A stretch of 64,000 nt of DNA from Apostichopus japonicus (lineage: Eukaryota > Echinodermata > Holothuroidea > Aspidochirotida > Stichopodidae), in assembly GCF_037975245.1 (NCBI RefSeq), contig NC_092570.1, forward strand, positions 15,966,501 to 16,030,500, given 5' to 3'. Both the position numbers and the translations under genes were made by a program. Positions 36,401 through 47,990 of this stretch are shown in pieces (the first letter of the stretch is position 1; the number at the start of each line of letters is the position of its first letter). The notes under the pieces were generated by a model, which worked only from the letters and a program-made list of their open reading frames with translations, was not told where the DNA came from and did no database searches.

Positions 36401-39400
36401 TTCCAAAAGTATTCCATAATTTTCATAATTTTGTGGTATCTTAATTATGAGAATTTATATAAATGTAATAGAATATTTCAACCACGAAACAAGAAGACTA
36501 TATTTTACTTTTCGTATTTGGTATATGGTCCTGACTTTTAAACTTATTCCTTGCGTGTGCAGAGCGATGGGGGGGGGGGTGACGGGCGAGGCCGGGGTTA
36601 GACAATGGGGGTAATTGTGTTATTTGGACCCGTGCTTTCATTGTTCATTTGTACTTAAATATATGAAAACGAACCGAGAATGGTATACATTATTTTATGT
36701 CACATATTTCCTTGGACACCCTTCCATATTTTCCTGCCCCCCCCTAATTGAGCCTGGGACTGTAACATCCACTCCATCCCACCCACGCACCCACCTCTCT
36801 CTCCCCATCCACATCCCCAAACATGACTGTCATGTGATCTTGATAAGTGATCTTCCAGTGGCATTATACTTACCGATCAAAAGCGTAAAATTGAGTCTTG
36901 TTAACTTGTAAGTATCGTCGGCCATTTCAAATTGTAAATTCATCTCGAAAACTTTCGTCGCAGATGTTTCCTCTTCTAAGAGCAAATTAAACAGCGCCAC
37001 ATCTCCCATACACTTTGAGCCATCGCTAGAAGCTTCCGGAGGTATCTCAATGGACTCACCCCAAGAAACGGATGACAATATTATACAAATAATGAATGGT
37101 TATGAGTGCAATAGTGCAAATATTTCATTGAAGTTGAAAGATGGAATGTTCCATTCAACGAGGCGCAGCCGAGTTGAATGGAACAAATTACATCTTTCAA
37201 AGAATGAAATATTTGCACTATTGCACGAATGGAAACCATTATTTGTTTTATACAACACCTTCAAATTTGGATATAATTGGATGTAAAATGCACTCATGCA
37301 ACAGATTTTTTTGAACAGACAGGTTTCTCTGCTCTCTTACCATTGAAAAAAGTGCTATCAAAAAAGTATAACACATGGTTCTATTTCATAGAGTGCAATA
37401 GAGCGGATTTTGCATGCAATCGACGAGCAATTGACCAATCAAATGGCCGGAATATAAGTAGGTGTTGTATAAAACACATTATCGCGGCACCAGAATTATA
37501 AGAGTGGGCGCAGTGGATGGCAAGCAAACAGCTTGGTGTAGAGGGCGTGGGGTGGGGTGGGTGGCCAAAAACTTGTTGTAATAAGTGCACATCACAGGCA
37601 AATTAAGGGGGCAGAGAGGTTTCAGTATTTTTTTCCAGACACGATTACAATTTTGCCTAAAGTCATTCAGTAATATATATTAATATTTTCTTCGTCATCT
37701 CCATATGCCACGGACGGATGGACGGACGGACGAACGGATGGATATATAATTAAAGATAAACTGGTAAAATAGTTTACAAGCCCATAGGGTGACCTAAAGT
37801 TAGGAAGGCTACATTTGAGATGGGTTGTTTTAACCGTAACAACTGATGAAGAACGTTTTTACTTTCATTACAATTGTCCCATATTTTTGCCATTGGAATA
37901 CTCCTTTAAGAGCACGAAGCGAATTAATACCCAATACCATTTCCAGTATTTGTCCTATAACGGGATATTACCTGAGCAGACTACGAACAAAACGTCACAA
38001 TAATGGATGGATAGAGGGTTTCATATTAACGTATACCTCGCCCATATACTTGAATACACCGCCAAGCTGTATTTTCATACATTCCTGTTAACGTATACCT
38101 CGCCCATACTTGAATACACCACCAAGCTGTATTTTCATACAATCTTATTAACATATAGCCTACCTCGCCATACTTGAATGCACCGCCAAGTTGTATTTTC
38201 ATACAATCCTGTTAACATTTACCTCGCCCATACTTGAATACACCGCCAAGCTGTATTTTCATACATTCTTGTTAACATATACCTCGCCCATACTTGAATA
38301 CACCGCCAAGCTGTATTTTCATACATTCCTGTTAACATATACCTCGCCATACTTGAATACACCGCCAAGCTGTATTTTCATACATTCTTGTTAACATATA
38401 CCTCGCCCATACTTGAATACACCGCCAAGCTGTATTTTCATACAATCCTGTTAACATATACCTCGCCATACTTGAATGCACCGCCAAGCTGTATTTTCAT
38501 ACATTCTTGTTAACATATACCTCGCCATACTTGAATACACCGCCAAGCTGTATTTTCATACAATCCTGTTAACATTTACCTCGCCCATACTTGAATACAC
38601 CGCCAAGCTGTATTTTCATACATTCCTGTTAACATATACCTCGCCATACTTGAATACACCGCCAAGCTGTATTTTCATACAATCCTGTTAACATTTACCT
38701 CGCCCATACTTGAATACACCGCCAAGCTGTATTTTCATACATTCTTGTTAACATATACCTCGCCATACTTGAATACACCGCCAAGCTATATTTTCATACA
38801 TTCTTGTTAACATATACCTCGCCCATACTTGAATACACCGCCAAGCTGTATTTTCATACAATCCTGTTAACATTTACCTCGCCCATACTTGAATACACCG
38901 CCAAGCTGTATTTTCATACATTCCTGTTAACATTTACCTCGCCATACTTGAATACACCGCCAAGCTGTATTTTCATACATTCCTGTTAACATATACCTCG
39001 CCATACTTGAATACACCGCCAAGCTGTATTTTCATACAATCCTGTTAACATTTACCTCGCCCATACTTGAATACACCGCCAAGCTGTATTTTCATACATT
39101 CTTGTTAACATATACCTCGCCATACTTGAATACACCGCCAAGCTATATTTTCATACATTCTTGTTAACATATACCTCGCCCATACTTGAATACACCGCCA
39201 AGCTGTATTTTCATACATTCTTGTTAACATATACCTCGCCCATACTTGAATGCACCGCCAAGCTGTATTTTCATACATTCCTGTTAACATATACCTCGCC
39301 CATACTTGAATACACCGCCAAGCTGTATTTTCATACATTCCTGTTCACATATACCTCGCCCATACTTGAATGCACCGCCAAGCTGTATTTTCATACATTC

Positions 39401-42400
39401 CTGTTCACATATACCTCGCCCATACTTGAATGCACCGCCAAGCTGTATTTTCATACATTCCTGTTAACATATACCTCGCCCATACTTGAATACACCGCCA
39501 AGCTGTATTCATTCCTGTTCACATATACCTCGCCCATACTTGAATGCACCGCCAAGCTGTATTTTCATACAATCCTGTTAACATATACCTCGCCATACTT
39601 GAATGCACCGCCAAGCTGTATTTTCATACATTCTTGTTAACATATACCTCGCCATAATTGAATACACCGCCAAGCTGTATTTTCATACAATCCTGTTAAC
39701 ATATACCTCGCCCATACTTGAATACACCGCCAAGCTGTATTTTCATACATTCCTGTTCACATATACCTCGCCCATACTTGAATGCACCGCCAAGCTGTAT
39801 TTTCATACATTCCTGTTCACATATACCTCGCCCATACTTGAATGCACCGCCAAGCTGTATTTTCATACATTCCTGTTCACATATACCTCGCCCATACTTG
39901 AATGCACCGCCAAGCTGTATTTTCATACATTCCTGTTAACATATACCTCGCCCATACTTGAATACACCGCCAAGCTGTATACATTCCTGTTAACATATAC
40001 CTCGCCATACTTGAATGCACCGCCAAGCTGTATTTTCATACATTCTTGTTATCATATACCTCGCCCATACTTGAATACACCGCCAAGCTGTATTCATTCC
40101 TGTTCACATATACCTCGCCCATACTTGAATGCACCGCCAAGCTGTATTTTCATACATTCCTGTTAACATATACCTCGCCATACTGGAATACACCGCCAAG
40201 CAGTATTTTCATACAATCTTTCCCATCCTTAACGACAGTCCATTCCCCGAACTTCTTAGCATCGGTCGTCATCGGCATGGTGAAAGTTGTAGTCGCTATC
40301 ACGTCCGTTACAAAACTTGTCGTCATATCAGTTTGAAGATTAGTGGTAAGTTCACCTTAAGTTTGATCGAAAAGAAAAGTGGAAAATATAGAGAGCATTC
40401 TGTAAACGAAAGCAAAAATGGTATATATTCTATCGGTCGGTCATCTGCGATTTGTCGCGTGACTCGAGGTCAAATGTCGGCACAGCTGTAATCCTATGCG
40501 AACGGACTGAAGACAAGTTGAATGTTTTAACCATACACAAAGGCGTAGGAGGGGGCTGGGGGGACTGCAGCCCCCCAACCAAAGTTTTTTGGTGAAAATT
40601 CGGGCAATATGCTGAGAATTTTTCGGGCACCTACTGAAAGAATAGTAATTTGCAATGTGTTTTTCAATGGTTAAACTTATATTATTATTATGATCAGTAT
40701 TGTTGTAACGACTTCCCCCAATAATTGTAACCAATATGGTAGGGTAATAACACGGAAAATGATTGTATGTTATTGGCATGTGATGTAATAACCTATGAAT
40801 GCCTATATGAAAGGCATTCAAAGTAGAATCATCTTATTTGCTAAGGGCATCTATGGTCAGGCTCAGATCCCTATTGACTGCCTAAGAAAGCCTCTGCGTA
40901 GGAGTCGGAACATGCATGATATGCATTTCTGCCAACTGTATGCCAGTACCAATTGCTATAAGTATAGTTTTTTTCCCAAATACAATTAGGGATTGGAATA
41001 GTCTGCCTTCAGACCTCATTAGTAGTTCCAGTGGTTCTGTGAATCCTGTCACTTATATCAGTACTCGGGTCAGATTTAACTAGTTATTCTCTTGACGTGT
41101 GTGTGGTGAGATATTGTCCCTTTTTGCGGATGTGTCACCGTATCGAAGACGAAGACGAAGATGATATGCAGATTAACATGTTGAACGCGCGCGGAGCGCG
41201 CGAAAAATTTTGGTTATATTTTTCGGGCAAGTCGTTACAGCCCCCCCCCCCCCCCAATCAAATTAGGCTCCTACGCCTATGACCATACAGAATTAAGGAA
41301 ATAGTTTCCAGGGAACATACGAACCGAGCCAAGTGTTATTTTATACGTACAGACCGCTAGGCTTATGAATATGTTGAAACAGGTAGGCCTATACTTCGTT
41401 TTACATTAAGTATATATAGTTTAGTTGTTAAAACGCCAACGTTATGTTTTGTATTCCAACCTGTTGTTGGGCATACCTATTCCCGTATAATATTTGCATG
41501 ACGTGCGGATCTTCTCCCGAAAATGATTTTGTTCGCGTGCACCAACTTTCATTACACTGCAGAAATAGACCGAATTACTAACCGACTTAACAGGAAACGA
41601 CCATCAATTGTATATAGCCTATACATTCGCATATATATAATATAACATATATAACACCGTGTAGAAAGAAAAGATCCATATAACAGTTGATGGTAGGCTA
41701 TATCAGGGATGAGACTGAGCCGGGGAAAAAAAATCTGAAATTTATCTATCGCCGCCCTGGAGGAGGGGTTTAAGGGGAGGGGGTGTCCCCCTCCCCTTTA
41801 GAATTTTTTTTGTCAGGTAAGGAGGGCTTAGATGCAAAATGGTGGACTCTAGATGGAATCTATCACATCACGTAACTCGCCAATAAAAGTGTGGAATTTC
41901 TGCTTGTATAATTTATCCATTAGCTTTTTTGAACCAAAAAAAGGCTTTTTTGCTTGCTACTTGTGCTACTTGATTCCACCACTGGTCAAATTCGGTGTTC
42001 CTTCCCTTCACAGTCCAGCATGTTCGGCAAAAAAAAATAAAAAAATAAAATTAAATAAAAAAAAAAATAAAAAATAATAAAAAACGCGAATTACGAGAAA
42101 AAACGCGAAAATGAAAAAAAAAATCGGAAATCCGCGTTTCCGCGGAAGAGTCTCATGCCTGCTATATACGTATATTTTTGTCTACCTAAATTTAATGATT
42201 ACAATCGTTCACATCAATAACAAAACTGTCCACGTACAAGATATAGCAAATCATGTGAAAGAAAAATTTCGTCAAGCAAAATCAAAGAAATGTTTCTTAA
42301 TTTCTTTGAAACATATACTACTATATTGAAACAGAAAATTGAATACTCATGCATGTAAGTACCGGTACCTGTTATGGGTGAAGTAGGTGCGTTTGTTGTT

Positions 42401-42548
42401 GCCGTGGTTTTTGCCATGGTTGTTGCCTTTGTTGTTGCCATTGTTGTTACCACTGATGTTGGTTGGGCGACTGTAGTGGTTGCATTTTCATCCAGTCTCC
42501 ATGCGGCTTGAGCTTCGGCTGATAAAGTTCCAGTTGTCAGGATAAAAA
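33336..42548 (-). CDS. LAMP-B: LAMP-family lysosomal membrane glycoprotein, five exons seen, first coding exon missing
   Basis: Minus-strand exons 42369-42548, 40174-40355, 36874-37054, 34675-34848 and 33336-33496 splice in phases 1, 0, 1, 1 to 291 residues. The first exon ends a signal peptide ([10 protein letters not shown]) and gives a Thr/Ala-rich, probably O-glycosylated stalk. The LAMP domain follows with exactly four Cys (KDC, SKC, FVC, FKC), as expected for two disulphides, and sites NAT and NFT. The membrane helix [20 protein letters not shown] is followed by [19 protein letters not shown] fits the YxxPhi signal for AP-mediated lysosomal sorting. The first coding exon (Met and start of the signal peptide) must lie to the right of 42548 and was not found. 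The intron between the second and third seen exons holds a minisatellite made from the exon end. Confidence 0.88.
33986..34395. repeat. (CATC)n microsatellite
   Basis: About 400 bp of nearly pure CATC, with three single-base interruptions near its left end. It lies in the last intron of LAMP-B. ORFs over it are repeat artefacts. Confidence 0.98.
34675..34848 (-). CDS. LAMP-B exon (LAMP domain, third Cys)
   Basis: Phase 1 on both sides. It encodes [17 protein letters not shown] and [19 protein letters not shown], the strongest family match. The donor is AACG|gtaaga. Confidence 0.88.
35043..36291. mobile_element. hAT-like element in a LAMP-B intron
   Basis: Ends CAGGGGCGGCGATC and GATCGCCGCCCATG are inverted repeats. 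The 8-bp duplication GGAAGGCA is at 35035-35042 and 36292-36299. It has two hairpin modules (about 35101-35205, 36005-36115). Its left internal half resembles 48790-49360. Confidence 0.9.
36874..37054 (-). CDS. LAMP-B exon (LAMP domain, second strand set)
   Basis: Enters in phase 0 and leaves in phase 1. It contains [14 protein letters not shown] and [15 protein letters not shown]. The donor is ATCG|gtaagt. The acceptor choice (37054 or 9 bases further in) is uncertain. Confidence 0.85.
37078..37257. repeat. Foldback (large inverted repeat) next to a LAMP-B acceptor
   Basis: Arms of about 80 bp around the loop GAGGCGCAGCC (about 37160-37171). The shared core is GTGCAATAGTGCAAATATTT. It starts about 24 bp upstream (minus strand) of the exon at 36874-37054. 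Confidence 0.85.
38025..40220 (-). repeat. ~60-bp minisatellite, about 37 units, derived from a LAMP-B exon end
   Basis: Minus-strand unit: TGTATGAAAATACAGCTTGG, then CGGTGTATTCAAGTATGG(G)CGAG, then GTATATGTTAACAGGA. The rightmost unit is the 3' end of the coding exon 40174-40355 and its donor. Units vary at four recurrent positions (GG/GGG before CGAG, GTTAAC/GTGAAC, TATTC/CATTC, ACATTC/ACAATC) and two or three are shortened. The long overlapping ORFs are a result of the period being divisible by 3. Confidence 0.95.
40174..40355 (-). CDS. LAMP-B exon (start of LAMP domain)
   Basis: The acceptor is atcaaacttaAG, entry is phase 1 and exit is phase 0 (60 codons after two bases). It encodes [20 protein letters not shown] and ends at GAG|gtatat. 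Its last ~42 bases are the first unit of the adjoining minisatellite. Confidence 0.85.
40538..41281. mobile_element. hAT-like element in a LAMP-B intron
   Basis: Ends CAAAGGCGTAGGAG and CTCCTACGCCTATG. The 8-bp duplication ACCATACA is at 40530-40537 and 41282-41289. It contains GC-rich 'GCGCGCGGAGCGCGCG' near 41189, also found in part at 50032. Confidence 0.9.
41704..42161. mobile_element. hAT-like element, imperfect duplication, in a LAMP-B intron
   Basis: Ends CAGGGATGAGACT and AGTCTCATGCCTG are inverted repeats. Flanks share only about 6-7 bp (GCTATAT). The left interior resembles MITE family 1, and the right is A-rich. Confidence 0.65.
42369..42548 (-). CDS. LAMP-B exon (signal peptide end and Thr-rich stalk)
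   Basis: The acceptor is gacataacAG and entry is phase 1. It contains [20 protein letters not shown] and repeated ATT/TTM triplets. The donor CAG|gtaccg is preferred. An alternative in-phase donor lies 6 bases downstream. Confidence 0.8.
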
Positions 42549-42628
42549 CTGTTATGTCAGGTTATAAAACAGTCGTTATTAGATTTAAAAAAAGAACGGC
42601 ATACTTTAATAAAATACATTTTTTGTGT

Positions 42629-42860
42629 AATAGCTTCTCAGCCTTTTGGCTAAGATAATGTGTCGGATATGTTCCCTTTTGAGGGGAATGGTGATACACA
42701 CCCGACGATGATCACACAGTCACAGTCTCTATGCAATTGGGACTGGGGTGAGAGCGGATCAGTCGTTCGGTTGTTTCAAGTTGGTTTTCGTGCCCAGGTT
42801 TTTTTCCTGGGTGACTTCTCTTTAAAAGTGTTTTTGTTTTTGTTTTATATAGCTTGATTA
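42629..42860 (+). ncRNA. U2 snRNA-like sequence (pseudogene or snRNA-derived retroposon)
   Basis: Positions 42629-42675 closely match the U2 5' end: TAGCTTCTCAGCCTTTTGGC then TAAGAT. The branch-site-pairing segment is altered (TGTCGGATA where U2 has TGTAGTATC). Past about 42690 the match is lost. A strong hairpin (GCCCAGG, T-rich loop, CCTGGGT) lies at about 42791-42812. It is probably not a working U2. Confidence 0.45.
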
Positions 42861-42869
42861 ATCGGTGCA

Positions 42870-43064
42870 GATATATATAGACAGGACTAAAATCCCACAC
42901 AAACCGCAGTTCAAAATGTGGTAATTTCCATACATTTGTTAGCATATAGGCCTAAATTAATGTACTTTTTGTTATTTAAAAATGTCCTTTTGGTGTGAAC
43001 GTAAAAGCTTATTAATTACAAAGTGTTGTTTTGCTGAACATTTCAACGGTGACATTTTATACAT

Positions 43065-43117
<53 letters not shown>

Positions 43118-45840
43118 TATATATGTATTAACACTTTATGTAATCAGAATTGTTTCAACGTACCGTTATTACGTTAGCGTATAGGTGTAGGAACCGAAGA
43201 GCAAGGGGCGAGAGCCACCCCTCTCCACCTCCACCGCACCCCCCCCCCCCAAGGTCTAAAGCTGTGGGCGAAGCCATCTCCCAGATTAGAAGGTAATAAA
43301 TATTGTAATATGTCAATAGGCGAAAGGTTGTTCCAGTTATGCAAGTATAGTTGTGTACTATTTTGCGAGCTTTCATGTGCTCGGAACTCGAATCAAAAAT
43401 ATTTAATTTAAACATTTCTGGCCAGCGTACACCCAAACCCCCCGCACGCAATTTCCCCCCAAACTGAACTGACCCTGAAATCATTTCCTCGATTATGATT
43501 GGCTCTCAGCGAGCACGTGATATACTTTAGAATTCAACATGGATCCCTCCAAGTATGATCAACACGAACAAATTCAAGATATTCACAGTAGCAACTTTCC
43601 AGAAATTTTAGTAGGTATATATATGAACGAAAGTATATCGTGTTCTGAACACAATGAAACAACTATGGCCAACTACTGCGCCTATTATAGGCAGTCCTCG
43701 ATCGTTTGTTTACTCGCTTGACTCCGCTCTACACAACACAAATAATGTAGCCTATTGTACTGTGTATAGTATATAACACAATAAAACACAGTGCATTTGA
43801 AATCGTATACGTGGAGCCGATGCACATAATACGAGGTGTTTGTGTACATTTGGACTTGCGATACTTTTAGTTTTATAATCATAAATTCAAAATGTATTCA
43901 GTCAATGAATCATGATAGGCCTAGTCGAATATGCATTGGTAATTAAGACGGCGAGCGACTGTGTGCTAGCCAGTGAGTGTACAGTGAGGTACAGTGAGTG
44001 TAACAGCCAGTGAATCACTTCGGATTCATTGATAAACGCAGACTACCATTCCGGTTTTGATCAGCCAATCAGAATCAAGGAAATAATTTCAATGTCAGTT
44101 CAGTTTGGGGGAAATCGCCCGCCCCCCCCCCTCCGCACGGGGTATTCGCGCCTTCAGCGCTCGCATGTTCTGGCAAGTCCAGAGTTGTGTTAAAAAACTT
44201 TATCACAAGGAGTATATCAAAATGCGATGAGAATAGGTTCTTATGTGCATTAGTTTTGCTTGTTAGGTGCCATGAAATCGCATCTAAAAGTATTTAATAC
44301 TAACAATTTCTTAGGGAGCCCCAATGCGGGATAACGAGCAATAATTTATTCTCGTTTTCATAATATATTTAATGAGAATGAAAACTACCAAAAGGGGCCC
44401 TATATGGATATTAATTTCCCCACTAGGATCGACCTGGCTTCCGATGACCCTGTGTGTGGCACTGGGGTTTTGCACTTTAGTTCTCTAAAAACTCATGTTG
44501 GCCTACTGAAAATTCGAAAGTGCTACAATGCAAAGTTATTAAACAAGTATAGACCAACATAGCACTGTAAATAACGTCATAATCGTTAAAGAACGACTAC
44601 ACCAAAGAAAATGACATTTCATTTTGAACACTAGCTGTGTTAAAACTTGGAAGGAAAATTCAAAATTTTAGCAAATAAGATGACACCCACAGTATCCTTC
44701 GAATAGACTTTATTCAAGACAGTCAAAATGCGCTACTATATATAGCCTATAGTACACAATTTTTATTATAGTATCATAAGACTTCAGAGAAAAACACCAA
44801 TACATAATGAAATGAATACGTTTAAACTTTACTGTAGATACCAAGAGGAATCATTTTAGCACAACTCTGTCTGAACTTAGCGACAGTTCTGAACAGACTA
44901 TTTTAAAGGCTTCTGTGAAACCGTAAACTATAGTGGGAGGTTAAACTTTGTGGATTGATATCGCCACAGAACGGTACGTCCTAATGGCAGCCGTATGTGG
45001 TTCCTACGTTTTCAACGTGTCTGCCCGCTACAAGAATATAGGCTCATAGTTATAGAAACAGGTATTAACAGGTAGTATTTTCTATATACAGGCCTCTTCA
45101 AATGAAAGAAATCATATATTACACTATAAGCGATACTTTACCGTAACATATCGTTTTCCACAACAGTGACGCCATTGTTAAATCGAACTCTGGAACTCGT
45201 AGCTGTATATAGTAGTCTGCATGCAGCGAAATGTAAACCAATCGTAAAGACAGTCTATATATATAGGCCCATGTAGTACTTGTATAGGCTATATACTGGT
45301 AAGGAAATACTATGCTGTACGGGTATCAAAGCAGAACGAATCACATGACAGAGATTGTGTGTGGACTTTTGACCTTATATGCTGTTCATTTGTTACTACA
45401 CAAAGGCTTGTCAGCTGACCTGCAGGTCTGCTTACATTCGCGTGTATGTTATATAGTAAACAGAACTGTGTCTACTCGAACTTAAAAAATCGGTTATTTT
45501 GAGATATCATGTCTTAGGATTTTGAACTTTCAATAAATTCAGTAATGGATTATGGGTCGCCGTTTGCAATCAACATAATTAGAGAACTGTTGGTTGGGGG
45601 AAATCATTGAAATTTCAAATGTCAATTTTTGATTACTTTGTTTTCATCATATGATGATTATTATATATAATAATCAATAACACAACTCTAGCTCGATACA
45701 TAGGCCTACATTAATACCCAAATGAGCCCATGATCATGATGTCCGTATTCCGTATCACTGGGAATTATGTATATTGTCTTATTCAGCCTAGCATGAGTTT
45801 TTTCTTACCCAGTAAAAACGGGCCCTCCCTATCCGAAGAG
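42870..45840. other. Intergenic or LAMP-B 5' region, no gene confirmed
   Basis: It holds a TA microsatellite (43065-43115) and C-rich patches at 43240 and 44118. A plus-strand Met at 43539 opens a 24-codon frame ending at a GT (about 43611); this could be a first exon but has no support downstream. The missing LAMP-B first exon may be here. Confidence 0.4.
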
Positions 45841-45845
45841 GTAGG

Positions 45846-46027
45846 TGTAACGTGTGCCTGTTTATTATCTATGTACCTTAAGTTAACACTAAGTTAAGAC
45901 ACTGGAAGAATTTATAGTTCAGTGCACCCACCATACTTATCTGTATTTAAAAAGCCTGAATAGATACTGAAACTGGAAATCGCTGTGTTTGCATTCATTT
46001 AGCAATTAGTGAGTACAAATTGTAACA
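45846..46027 (+). repeat. 5' LTR of the gypsy element
   Basis: 182 bp, starts TG and ends CA. It appears identical to the copy at 47991-48172. Confidence 0.95.
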
Positions 46028-46046
46028 TGGTGTCAGAAGTGGGATT
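46028..46046 (+). promoter_or_regulatory. Primer-binding site (tRNA-Leu type)
   Basis: TGGTGTCAGAAGTGGGATT is complementary to the 3' end of animal tRNA-Leu including CCA, with no gap from the LTR. Confidence 0.8.
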
Positions 46047-47818
46047 GGGGTCATGCTCAAGAGGCCGCATTTGAGGCTATCAAAAAGAGTCTCAGCAGCG
46101 CGCCTGTTCTCAAGTACTTTGACCCTAAGGAAGAAACAGAAGGGCAAGGAGATGCCTCCGACAAAGGATTAGGATTTTCTCTCATGCAGAAGGGTCAACC
46201 AGTAACGTTCGCAAGTAGGGCTCTAACTCCAGCTGAAACAAGGTATTCTCAGATCGAGAAAGAACTCTTAGCTCTGATATTCGGTCTCGAGAGAAACCAT
46301 CAATATACTTTTGGACGGAAAATCACACTGTGGACAGATCACAAACCCCTTGTGTCCATATCAAAGAAGCCTATCACTGTAGCTCCAAGACGACTACAGC
46401 GACTACTCCTAAGACTATCACATTATGATGTGGACATAGTGTATAAGCCAGGACGAGAAATGTACCTGGCAGATACGCTTTCACGTGCATACCTTCAAAC
46501 CAGTGACCGATCCAAGATAGAAACAGAGACAGAGTGTATCAACATGATAGACTTTCTTCCTGTATCAAAAGCTACTTTGAAAGAGATACAAACTGCCACG
46601 ACAAAAGACCACACAGGTCAAGCTCTTAGAGAACTTATCACTAATGGGTGGCCTGAAGCCAAGTCAAACCTGACACCTGGAACAGGTCCATATTTCCAAG
46701 TTCGCGATGAACTATCCTATCAAAATGGAGTGATCTTTAAAGGCCTTCGGTGTGTAATTCCAACCAGTATCAGAGGCAGTATCAAGCAGAAACTTCACCA
46801 AGCACACACAGGCATAGAAAGTACACTTAGACGTGCCCGGGATACTGTCTACTGGCCAGGGATGAACAAAGAAATAAAGGACTACATAGAGCAATGTAGT
46901 ATTTGCAACTCGTACTGCATGAAACAAATCAAACAGCCTCTCATCAGTCATGACATTCCAGAACAGCCAGGATTGAAAATAGGTGTTGACATATTCACCT
47001 TGGACAATACTGATTATCTGTGCATTGTGGATTACTTTTCAGATCTGTTTGAAGTGGAAAAGCTTACACACAAAAAGGATGCTCCTTCGGTTATCAACGT
47101 TCTCAAGAAGTACTTCGCCAGTCACGGAATTCCAGTCAAACTACAATCCGACAATGGACCACCATTCTCGTCACATGCATTTGAACAATTTGCTGCACTT
47201 TACCAATTTGATCATGTAACAAGTTCACCGTACCATGCTCAGAGCAATGGTAAAGTTGAGAATGCCATAAAAACAGCAAAAAACCTCATCAAGAAATCAA
47301 AGGCACAAAAGAAAGACTACTATCTCAGTCTTCTTAGTTGGCGCAACACCCCAACTGAAGGACTTGATAGTTCACCGGCTCAGAGACACTACAGCAGGAG
47401 AACTAGAACATTGTTACCAACTGCAAGCAAGCTCCTCAGACCAAAAGTAGTGAGAAACACATTGCAACGAAAAAGAAAAGAAAGGAGAAACAGCAATACT
47501 ATTATAACAAAGGAGCGCAAACGCTTCCGACGCTTCAGGAAGGACAAACAGTTCGCATCCAACCTACAAACACAAAGGAGAAATGGGAAAAAGCGAAAGT
47601 CATCAGCAAAGTACGCGAACGCTCATACAAAGTCCAAACAGAAGACGGTCATGAATTTCACAGGAACAGAAAATACCTTCGCTTGTCAAAAGAACCACTC
47701 ATCGAACGAAGCGAGCTGTGTTTCGAACAACTACAAACAGCAGCTACAGATGACGCGAGCCAACCCGATTCTTCAAGACAAAACACCCCATATGAAACTC
47801 CAGATCCACCAGTTCTGA
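46046..47818 (+). pseudogene. gypsy RNase H-integrase remnant of pol
   Basis: An open frame from the primer site to 47818; the first Met is at 46184. It starts in the RT/RNase H connection (AAFEAIKKSL), then RNase H with GDASDKGLGF, IEKELLAL, TDHKPL and LADTLSRA. The integrase zinc finger (LHQAHTGIE ... CSIC) and D,D,E core (GVDIFTLD, QSDNGPPFSSHAF, SNGKVENAIK) follow. Near 47480-47500 the family-like reading moves to another frame (YYNKGAQTLPTLQEGQ), which continues to a stop near 47871. A one- or two-base indel has therefore split the integrase C-terminus. About 590 codons are readable, against over 1000 for a whole pol. Confidence 0.85.
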
Positions 47819-47990
47819 GACGTAGCCAGCGTATTGTAAAACATAAAACCGGATGTCACTGTTGTGATTAGTTAAGCCTAAAAGTATTGTTAAGTATTAT
47901 TGTTTTATTAATGGTGTAAGTAGACCATATCTAAGTTAAAGTCATTTATCAACTTTAAGCGTGTTTTAGTTTTCTTTAAAGAAGGAAAGA

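Noticed and set aside
39161-40166. Long open frames (up to 187 codons) across the minisatellite
   Set aside because: The period is close to 60, divisible by 3, so frames stay open on both strands. No start context or family match.
38025-40220. CRISPR-like regular array
   Set aside because: Units abut with no unique spacers and vary at a few fixed positions. It is a minisatellite in a eukaryotic intron.
43539-43610. First exon of a plus-strand gene (Met, 24 codons, GT)
   Set aside because: No matching downstream exon was found and the donor context is weak.
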